A stretch of DNA of 64,000 nt from Physcomitrium patens (taxonomy: Eukaryota > Streptophyta > Bryopsida > Funariales > Funariaceae). The notes under the pieces are model-generated. The model was not told where the DNA came from and did no database searches. It saw only the letters and a program-made list of their open reading frames with translations. This document shows, in pieces, positions 54,331 to 64,000 of this stretch. How positions within the stretch are numbered: the stretch's first letter is position 1; every line of letters starts with the position of its first letter. The position numbers and the translations under genes were made by a program. The stretch lies in assembly GCF_000002425.4 (NCBI RefSeq), contig NC_037265.1, positions 788,835-852,834 on the forward strand, given 5' to 3'.

Positions 54331-57181
54331 CTGATGTGAAGTTTTTATTTTTTATTTTTTATGAAGGGGTGGAATTTTTATTCGTTTGATATCAGTTTAA
54401 ATTGATGAATCTGTGTTTAATGCTAATTTTCTATCCTGGCCATGTTGCATGTATTTTTAGAATATACACATGCGTTTATAATTTTCTCAAAATAAATATA
54501 CATAAGACACACATGTATCAATGTATTTATTTTTCCAATTGTATTTCTTTAAAATATAGTTTAAATTGTCAGACAGTATAACGGGACACTTATATAATAT
54601 TTTTTAAAATCCAATGAAAGCATTCGTTTTTAGAAAATGATCATCAGTAAAACAAATTTACGATAAAACCATGTACTTAATATGATTGTACTAACTTGTG
54701 CACATTACTTTGTCAGGTTTTATTGGTTTTAGCTCAATTATAACAAATCTAACCGTTGCTCTAGAACAAAAAAAAATTATACGTTTTGCAATGTAATTTC
54801 AATAGAAATTAGCACATGTTCAATTGTTACTTGACCCATCTGTTAATCATACCAGAATTAGTGCTGACAGTAGATTAAGGTCTAATGATACATTGAGATA
54901 TGAAATGATAATAACATAACTTCAATGAAACTGCTCACATGTGTGCATGTGTTTAACTGTTATTCACATGTGATTTATGCAAAATAATCTCATTTCCAAG
55001 TGATAAAAAACTAAACGCTCAATGAATATTCTCATCATCTTCTATGATTATGGTTTTTGAATGATTCAAAGCATGAATCGTAAAATTTGAGAAATTCTGT
55101 ACACAATAGTTTCTTTTTTTGTTTGTTTTAAATACCTCTAGAATATATTAAAAAAAAACCCAAGAAAAAAATGGATATGAAAGTGTGTGTGTCATGTTAC
55201 ATTCCAAGCATAAAACAAACTGTAATGAGCTTTATTGACATTGATTCTAAAAGAGCTATTCTGGAAGCTCGGGACCAAATACTACAATCTCTTGGACTTG
55301 TAGAGGAAAGAGTTTTGTCAAGTCTTGGATTAGAGAGAAGAATACTTGTTTTCTGGAACACAAGTAAAAAAACACCCTCTCAACAATAACAATAATCATA
55401 TACATTAACCCAGACTCAGTGAGCTCATACAATCCATACCAAATTTCATGTCGACATGTAGAAACATATTATAACACCATTATATCAAGCGTAAACTTAT
55501 CTAATTTAGACTACGAACTTTCATCATGCAATATGTAGGTGTGATAGTTTTACACACACACGTTGACATAAAACATATAAAATGCTTGCAAATATAGTAA
55601 GACAGTGAACAAATTTCATTATATAATTCTCTATGTTTCAAATCTTTACATCAGCTGATAATTCATTCAGAAATTCGAAAAGAAAATGGAGTGAATGCTA
55701 CAACAATGAAATATGGGATAAGTTGTTTTTGGTGATGAATTGCAAGGATCGTTAGTGCAGGTGTACATTGAAGTGCTGCATAGCCAAATTGATGAGCCTC
55801 ATCCTCCGGCGCAGCATCGCCTTGAGCCTTGTCACACCCTTTTTATATTTATACCTAATTTTTTTATTTATTTATACTTAAATCTCATTTTAATATTTTT
55901 TGGAGTTGTAAGTTTGATCAATCAAGTGATTGTTTGTGGAAATTTTAGATCTGTAGAAATACCATCATTTTTTCATTTTTGTTTCTTAAATATTCTAAAT
56001 AGTAAAGTAAAATTCATTGGATAAAAAGTTATGAGAATTAGTTTCTGGAAATTTGCAATATCCATTCAATATTTATTTGATTATTAAAATTATAGAATTA
56101 TTAACTCCTTTTCGTGTAAAGGATGGAGAAATTGAAATTTATTATTTTTTTGTATTTAGATGTATTATTTAATTTTTTGAAAAAATACATTAAAATAAGA
56201 TAGATTTGAAATTTTATACAACTTGATTAATATGTTATTACTATTGTTATTATTATTGTTTATTTTGAAAATGACTTATGAAGGTATATTATTAAATAAT
56301 AAGTAGGCATGTTCTTGAAAATTTTCAAAAAAACTTCTTATTAGTATTCAAAGTCCTGAAAATTTATTAGCTCATATAAAAAAAATATTTATCTTGTGTT
56401 AGATTTTAATTTATTTTTTAAGTATAAACATTTTTAGAAAATTTTAAAATTAATTCAATACTTATATTAAAGAATTATTATTTTTATTTCTATTTTATTT
56501 TCTTTGAGATATAACAAGTATAATTTTTTTTATTCAAGTCTATATAAATGATATAAATCCAAGTGAAGTTTCTTTTTTAAAAAAATTATCATAATATTAA
56601 ATATTTTTTATATTTTTTACATACATTAATAAGTTTTTGACAATAATTTTAAATCTAAAAATTTATATAAGATTCTATTATTATTAATTTTTTTTTCTAT
56701 AGCTCGATAAGAAAACTTATTTGGGGTCTATTTTTAAAATATTTCTATTAAAAATCATAATTTTTTTATTCAATATTTAAAAAAAATACTATGAGTAAAA
56801 TTATTCATAATTTTTTAAACACATTTATCATCTTCAATTGTAGTAGTTTAAGTAAAATATTTTATTTTTTATATAAAATTTAGTATCTAAGGTAGCTAGG
56901 GATTCCAATTATGATCAATTTTTTTTCTCGACATAACTACTAAGTTTTCTACCTATTTGTGACCTTCATATCTCTTTGCTCTCCTTGGCATGTACATTCT
57001 TATTTCATTTCATTGCAACCATTTGCTTCCTCTATGCCCTTAAAGTTTTTTCATAATACTTTTTTTTTTACATTTTTTTTATGTCAATACTTGCTATTCT
57101 TGCTTAAATTTGTTTTGTTAAAGTTCTTCATTGCTAGTAGTATACAATTGGAAGAAGTGCAATCAACTTTGACTAAATATG

Positions 57182-57212
<31 letters not shown>

Positions 57213-58300
57213 TTACTAATTGAAATGTTGTAGTTGAAAAAACATTTACTTTTTACTATGTCTCTTCCAAATGTTGTTTCTAATACATGTAAGATTCTAC
57301 TCTCATAATTAATTTAATTTAAGCAAAAGACACTTATAATTCATAAAGACATGAGCTAAATGTCTAGAAATAGATACAATAATAATTATTAGAAATATTT
57401 GTAGTTCATACTTATGCATATGGCTACATCATTTAATAAAAGATTAGTATATATATATTTTTTAATTATTCAATACGTAATTTTATTAAAAATGTATAGC
57501 ATGTATAGTAGTATAAATATTTGTGTTTGTTTTAGTAACTTGTGATTTTTTAATTTTAATTTATTATTAGTAAGTCTTATGAATATATAGTAATAAATTT
57601 TAATACTTTTAGAAATTATAGTTTTCTATATAAGAAAATAACTTTATTAGTTGCATGATTTGTATGAAATGATTTTTGTTCCATCTATTGTGTGATATTT
57701 TCTAATCATTGCCACTTTTTTCTTTGTCTATTTTATCTCTTATTAAAGAATATTTTGAAGAATCATAAACTAAACTAGATGTGAGGTTTGGAATTGACTG
57801 ATCTATGTGATAATCCTAATCTTTTACTTTTTTAGCTTGTACTACTTAATTAGCATCTAAACACTCTTCAACTAAGTCATAACTATATCATTATGCTTGT
57901 TACAATGTATATTCTTTAGTGATTCCAGGTCTTCATTTCTAAATAATATCTATTGTCTTGTGCAAATAACTCTTAAATTTTGCAAGTGGCTTTTACTTAT
58001 ATTCTTGAGTGCCTACATGTGAAAAATCTTTTGCAACAATCTAACCTTGGGATGTAAAAATCCAAACTTTTTATGGCACCCTACCACTCTTAATGGCACC
58101 TAAGGTTTGAGACCCAAAGACTCTCCCACTATTATACCCACACAAGTACAACAACTTCTTTGAGCCATTACAACGTGTTTCAGAAATGGTAGTTTGTTTT
58201 TATTTGCTACCTAGTCAAAATAACAAACAATTAAAAATGTTCAAGTCTTGTTTATCAGTTTAGGTGGTGGTCATGAAGGGACATCACTAGCATCTAATGT
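53141..58300. other. Long AT-rich spacer, no gene seen
   Basis: The spacer includes a (TA)(TG) run at about 53792-53831, a (CA)n(TA)n run at 54273-54323, and a TA run at about 57181-57211. The frame at 55171-55389 (72 residues) matches nothing I know. No splice-consistent gene model, RNA gene or transposon boundary was found. Confidence 0.5.
54151..54226 (+). repeat. Two tandem copies of a 40-bp unit
   Basis: The unit starting AATTGCACGAAAATCAC at 54151 repeats at 54191 with few changes. It is followed shortly by the CA/TA microsatellite at 54273. Confidence 0.75.
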
Positions 58301-59007
58301 TCGTTCAGGTTGCGACATCACTTGTGGAAGAATGCCTCACGTCTGTATGAATGTCTGTATGGCAAATTGCTGTTGTGAGTCTATCTCAAGAAAGAAAGCA
58401 GAAAGAAGGTGTAGATCATGAAGACGAGGGAGCACTAGTATGCGAAAACATGAACTTGGGTGGCACTAGTAGTATTAGTCGTGGTGATGTGACTAGTAGT
58501 AGTGATGTGAAGGGAGTAGTGCCCGTCGGTGGGGACATCTGGTACCCGGGACGCCCTCAGCCCCGTGGAAATGGGCATTTTGTCCAGGATGTTGACGAGC
58601 CCCGAGTGGCGAGGAGAGGAGAGGAGGGGCGCCGTGGAATTCAGGTGTGGCGGTGCGGTGCAATGCTCATGCCCGGCATCTCTTCCAACGCAAAACCCTC
58701 TCTTTGCATCGGATCCAACACCAGGACGGCAGAGCTTGTCATCGCAACTGGATGGAGCACCCAGCTACTTGGTCCCACTTTTTCTCGCGTTTTTTGTCGT
58801 ACATCATTTGAGTAAGAGTTTCTTCTCCTTCTTCACGTTTTCACCTAGGAGGGCAACAAGTTGTGATATTTAAGAAATCTCCACACGAGTAAAGGGTTCC
58901 AACAAGCGGCATAGGTTTTGTTCAAGTGGATTGGGCATTGTGTCCCGCCACACCGATTTTGGTGTTTAGGGTTTGGAGTAGAGAATTGGAGAGGAGTCTG
59001 CGCAGCT
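58301..59007 (+). promoter_or_regulatory. Promoter / 5' leader of the RlmN-type gene
   Basis: GC content rises at about 58400-58780, immediately upstream of the first coding exon. Two overlapping open frames (58351-58815 and 58529-58873) match no family and are best read as a side effect of the GC-rich sequence. Confidence 0.4.
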
Positions 59008-62000
59008 ATGGAGCAAGCGTCGCGTAAGTACTCTGTCTTCGACGTGGAAGTTTTGAAGTGGGAGCTGGAGCGAATTGGTGTCAAGGCGCTACATGTCTTC
59101 ACCATTTGGACGTGAGTATTGCTTTTCGCCTTGAGCCTTTGGACTAACTGGTTCAGTTTGAGTTTTCAGTTGACTCAAGTGTATTTTGGCGTGTTTCGGA
59201 CAGTCTGCACCAGGCATTGGGTTCCCTACGACGTGATGGGGATGTGGGGAGGTGTCGCTTATTCTCAGAGGGTCACTTGCAGGGTTGCTCCATATTCTTG
59301 CATTTGACCTGCATTGTGTTGCCCATTCCTTGAGCAGGTGGACATGGATTTGGCACTTCCATTTACCTATCTATGCTGTAAACTACTTTGTATTCAGCCG
59401 AATTTGCATATTCCACAGTTTATTACTTTTTGTGTTTTCTGTGCCCGTTTTTAAGGTCAGGAGGAGGCCACACACGATATGTGTTGTAGGATGTATGTAT
59501 CCGAGTTAGCAAAATTCCAAGGACACCAAATAAGTTTTCTTCGAAGTATTTCGAATCCAGGTTGATTATGAGGAATATATTGTGTTTGTTACCCGAGCCA
59601 AGTTTCTGAGGCTGATCCTGATGAATCTGCTGCAGACCTAATCGTTTATCATCTCTAAGTCTCTTTGCAGACGTGGTCTATTGTTTTGGCTTAATGGCAA
59701 ATAGCTCACGCAGCGTTTGTGTGCAGAGGAAAAATTATAATGCCTCCAAAGCAGATCCCTCGTCTCGTGGTATTTATCTGTATAATTATTATTATTTTCA
59801 TTAATCTAACAGGCACTACCCTGCCGTGGCAGGCATGTTTTAGCACATCCAGATACAGAAGCGCATGATGTGCCTGGACTGCCTTTTGCTGCTATCGATA
59901 TGATAAAAGAGAAATTCAAGACATTGACGTCGCAAGTTAAAGATCAGGAAACATCTGCGGATGGCACGACAACAAAGCTTTTGATCCAGTTACAGGTACG
60001 CCTCTACATCAAGTTATGCTCTCCATCAAGACGAAGGTTGTGCACACGATGTCTCGTAGCTGCGTACGTGGCTTTTGCAGAAAATCGTAAGGGACCAGCC
60101 ACGGCTTGTACTGCTCTCATGGTGAAAGAGAAGGAACACGCTGATTGTGTATATTCGTATATGTAGGGTGGGCAGTCTGTGGAGGCAGTGATAATGAGAC
60201 ATGATGCTGGAGCAGGAAAATACGCTGGTGGACCTCGTCAAGGTGGCTCTCGGGCCACTTTGTGTGTTTCATCTCAGGTCAGATTTTTGTAGGCACCTTA
60301 CTATTTCTATATCATAGGCTGGTGTTATCCTTCTCTGTCCCTTTCTCTCGAGGCTGATTGCAGCATCCTTGCATAGACTATTAAAGAATGGTCGAGTCAA
60401 AAGCGTATTTCTCACTCGTTGGCATAGATAGTGAGATGTGTTCCTTCACATGCAAAATCATCCTTTAAATATATATATTTTCATTTTTTTTTCTGTGTGT
60501 TCTACTGAAGGTGGGGTGCCAAATGGGTTGCACATTTTGCGCCACAGGCACTATGGGCCTGAAAGGTAATCTGTCTGCTGGCGAGATTGTAGAACAACTC
60601 GTTCATGCTTCTCAAGTTACTCCCATCCGTAATATTGTATTCATGGTACGACACCCATCTTTAACTCGCAGACGAATGACCCTTGTTAGATGATATGCGT
60701 ATCTCAAAATATGTGGAGGATTTTATTTAGTTCTGTGAAATTGTTTCTGTGGTTGTTAAATCTGGAAGTTAATGTTCGAAACAGGGCTAAATGCGTGTTT
60801 GTGACTGGTTTGGTGTATTGTGTTAGGGCATGGGAGAACCTTTGAACAACTATAAATCAGTTGTTGAAGGAATACAAATAATGACTGGACGCTGCTTCGG
60901 TTTGTCACCATCTCACATTACCGTCTCTACTGTACGCAGTCCGTTGCTCGTGTCAAACCCTCAATTATTTTCTTGTGTATCACTATGGTGGTACTTAGTC
61001 CGTGATGCTATCCTTGTGCCAGAACTGTTGCTTCTTAGTTGTGGGTAACTGGAGACTGGGTGGATCTTAACTACAAGTTTGAACTGTTGCTGTTTTCTTT
61101 TGTATTTATTCTGTAGTTCTGGCATCGTTGTTGTCTCTGATGACCATGTTACAATATTTTCTGATTTCGCCTCAGGTCGGAGTGATTCCACGTATTTTGT
61201 CAATAGCCAATGACTTACCAGGCGTAAATTTAGCACTTTCACTCCATGCACCAACGCAAGAACTGCGATGCCAAATTGTACCTACTGCGAAAGCTTATCC
61301 TTTGCATAAACTAATGGCTGCTCTGAATTCTTACCAAACGATCAGGTCTCACCTTCTAGCCTGGACAGTCCTCTTGGTAGACATACTATGACATCTGTTA
61401 ATGCAGAATAACATTGTGCAAATTTTATCGTACTTTTTTCTATTTGCAAGTTCTAGTTTCGGTATCTGAATGGAAGTTGCTTCACGCCAGCAGTACAATA
61501 TTGTTGACTTCTGTGTTTAATGCAGTCGACGGCGTGTGTTAGTGGAGTATGTAATGCTTGCTGGTATCAACGATTCTGATGAAGTGGCCCACCAACTCGG
61601 AACTCTTTTGAAGGATCATAATGTGGTAAGGGTTGTCGAAGTCCTTATGGCTTTCTGGATTGGTGCCTGCTGTAAGCTGTTTTTACCGTGAAGAGTTTGT
61701 CGAGCTTTTTAAAGTACATAACATTACAATCTGTTTGATTAAATTATTACGTCTATCTTTTAAACTTTATTTGAATTTGGCTTGTGCGTCAATTTTTGTT
61801 TTGGTCTTTCCTGCGTGTCTTCAATGTTCATTTCCTAAGATTGAGGTTGGTTTTTCTTTCAGACCCTTAATTTAATTCCATACAATCCGGCTACATCATC
61901 CGACTATAAGCCCACTTCGCAAGAAGATCTAACACGTTTTCAGAAGATCTTGAGAGGAGTACATGGCGTAAGGACCACCATTCGGCAAGAAATGGGACAA

Positions 62001-62093
62001 GACATTGCAGGCGCCTGTGGCCAGCTTGTGATATCGCAGTCAGTAAAACAATCACCCAAACTAACCGATATAGAGGATATGTGTTCATCATGA
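59008..62093 (+). CDS. rlmN: RlmN-type radical-SAM RNA methyltransferase, 8 exons
   Basis: Exons: 59008-59111, 59833-59995, 60167-60277, 60511-60645, 60827-60931, 61176-61345, 61526-61625 and 61863-62093. All introns are GT-AG and the exons join into 372 residues, near the bacterial RlmN length. RlmN enzymes methylate C2 of adenosine in rRNA or tRNA through a [4Fe-4S] cluster and two SAM molecules. The cluster motif is CQMGCTFC after VG; the methyl-carrying cysteines are the Cys in RATLCVSSQ and the one in DIAGACGQL near the C-terminus. GMGEPLNNY (SAM contact) and LALSLHAP are family motifs. The N-terminus [12 protein letters not shown] resembles the plant nuclear-encoded group, and I see no obvious organelle transit peptide, so location is uncertain. 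The introns exclude bacterial contamination. A poly(A)-like AATAAA is at 62625-62630. Confidence 0.95.
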
Positions 62094-64000
62094 CACGGAG
62101 GTCAAAACGACTCTCGTTTGTGTCACGTGTTCCATGTCGGGGATCATCCAGGTTGCAGCACCGGATCAAATGGCGGCGACCTAGTGTAGTCCTGTCTCCT
62201 TGTCCGATTTCTCAACCTCATTGGTTTTCTATTGTTCAGTTTCTAGTAACAAGCAGTCACTGCGAAGAAAGAATCTGGTTGGAATTGCTGTGGTAAGGTT
62301 GATCAGTTTGGAACAGGTTGTTTTTTTTTAATCTCTCAACAATCCAAAATTTCATAATGGTCAATCTCTAGCAGAATGGTTAGTGATTTGTCTTGCATTG
62401 GTTGCATGTCCAGGTCAAGCATTAGAAACTGCCTCCTATATCTCGGCCTATATCTCGGCCTTGCCATGAATAATGTGGAGTGCTTGTAATCTTGTCAAGT
62501 CCAATGAAGACATTTTTATTGGTGCTAGTGAGTTGGCTGATTGACTTAAGCTTGTAAATTTGAATGTTGGTAGTGTTAGACTTCGTGTTTGAATGTTGCT
62601 ATTAGTGATGTTAAACCCACTGTCAATAAAATATAATTGCTATTTCTATCAAAATAATGGTTAACCATTTTCTGATTTTCTGTTTGTTTGTTTGTTTGTT
62701 TTGTTTTGTTTTTTGTCATGTCCCTTTTGTCACTTCTTTTTCGTGATTTGTCTCCAATTTCCTTTCAATAAAAAGTAGTTTTCTTTTTCTTGTTTCTACC
62801 TTGGTAACTAACTTCTTATTCTCAACTTCTCTACAATATGTCATGTTTATGTAAAGTGACCCAACACACTAATTTTGCCCACTCTTCCTTCAAGCTCTTC
62901 TATTACAATCCTTTGTAAGTATTTTGTTTTCAATCCTTCTTTTTCACTTGTGAATTTAGCACATCATTTAGTACAAAATTGAAGGATTGGTGAGAGAGAG
63001 TGAATCCTTATGCAACTTGGGAGCAAAAGAAAATAAAAATATGTGGGCCAATTTTTTATTTATTTGTTTATTAATAGGTAGTTATATTTAAGGTTATAAA
63101 ATTAATTACTTTCTATATTTTTATGTAAGAATATATATATATATATATATATATCTATAGGTACACATTTTATTTACATATTTTATTTTAATATCCCTAA
63201 ATTTTCAAATTTTCTAATATTTGTAGAAAATTCCAACTATTATGGCATCTCTTACCAAATTTTAAAATTTTTAAAATTAAATTAAACCTTTATTATCTAA
63301 AAATAGATGTTGCATTCAAAATATTAAATTAAATGTGTATTATAACAAAATATAGTTATTTAGAATTATACATGATATTGAAATTGATCCCAAATTAAAT
63401 AATTGTACATCTGATATTATAAGTTTTAAAATGTTGAAGTCCATACAAAATACTTCTATTTTATGAATTTAAAGAATTTATGTTATTTTAAAACTTAATA
63501 TATCCAAAAGGATGTGGAATCAAATTAATGAATTTATGAGCAATTTAAAAAAACTTTGTTGTAAAGAAGAGTCTCTTTAAATTACACCAAATCCATAGCC
63601 ATAACATGAACACTTTTGAAAACAAATAGAATTAACAAAACCAAAATATAAAATATTCTTTAATTAAAGAATCTCACTTATAAAAAATATAATAATCACA
63701 TAAAATCTAAAAATTTTACATACAAAATTCTTCTTAATTATTATGACTATATTGTTAATTTAATTACACCCACACTATGAGTGTTTTTTTCTCCCTTCAC
63801 TTTAGGATTTCTTAGGAATTATTTTAAGATTTATTGTGGATTTCTTTTGAATTTCTTTAAGATTTATTATTATTATTATTATTTTTTAAAATTTCTTTAA
63901 AGTTTCTTTTGAATTTGATTAAAGCTTGCTTAGCATTGTTAAAGTTTAATTAGAATTTATTTAATATTATATAAAAGCTAGGATTTTGTTGTTGCAATTT
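62094..64000. other. 3' UTR and AT-rich spacer
   Basis: The first 500-550 bases are likely 3' UTR, with AATAAA at 62625-62630. Beyond about 63000 the sequence is AT-rich with a TA run near 63131-63153 and short ATT repeats near 63867-63882. No gene was seen. Confidence 0.5.

Noticed and set aside
59008..62093. RlmN-type gene as bacterial contamination or a recent bacterial transfer
   Set aside because: Seven GT-AG introns with consistent phases and a plant-like N-terminus.

Overview
This is a nuclear land-plant window. All four host genes have GT-AG introns, and the long spacers are AT-rich and full of microsatellites and LTR retrotransposons. A bryophyte, probably a moss, is the best guess. 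The signs are an ETR1-type ethylene receptor that keeps the whole histidine kinase and receiver, a GH9 cellulase with a C-terminal CBM49 domain, small genes in very AT-rich spacers, and a DD34E Tc1-type transposon that is unusual for flowering plants. The species cannot be fixed from the sequence alone.

Layout: (1) 1-2.7 kb is the upstream region of a vacuolar phosphate transporter gene, with PHR-type P1BS sites. (2) 2.73-6.46 kb (+) is the ten-exon SPX-MFS (VPT/PHT5) gene. (3) 10.68-13.97 kb (+) is a six-exon ethylene receptor with every kinase and receiver motif intact. (4) 15.97-17.55 kb is a Tc1-like transposon with perfect 33-bp inverted ends and a transposase broken by only two stops. 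(5) 20.4-24.0 kb (-) is a ten-exon GH9 endoglucanase with CBM49. (6) 27.1-47.4 kb is a retrotransposon cluster: E1 (+, old), an LTR-plus-PBS remnant, and E2 (-) with E3 (+) inserted at its gag/pol junction. All are chromodomain Ty3/gypsy (chromovirus) elements. (7) 48.2-49.3 kb (-) is a heavily decayed Ty1/copia integrase, with an LTR fragment at 50.6-50.7 kb. (8) 51.7-58.3 kb is intergenic DNA with simple repeats. (9) 59.0-62.1 kb (+) is an eight-exon RlmN-type radical-SAM RNA methyltransferase gene. (10) The rest is AT-rich spacer.

The host genes are independent transcription units and do not form a pathway: phosphate storage, ethylene sensing, wall modification and RNA methylation. The most interesting system is the retrotransposon family. 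In four copies, the bases directly inside the 5' LTR (2-nt gap, then TTGACAAGAGT) are complementary to the predicted first bases of the element's own RNA, 31 nt downstream of the LTR TATA box. This is the arrangement of self-primed reverse transcription known from fission-yeast Tf1, and it explains the LTR boundary better than a tRNA primer. The family also carries a conserved third ORF between integrase and 3' LTR, a palindrome over the start site, and gag and pol separated by only five bases.
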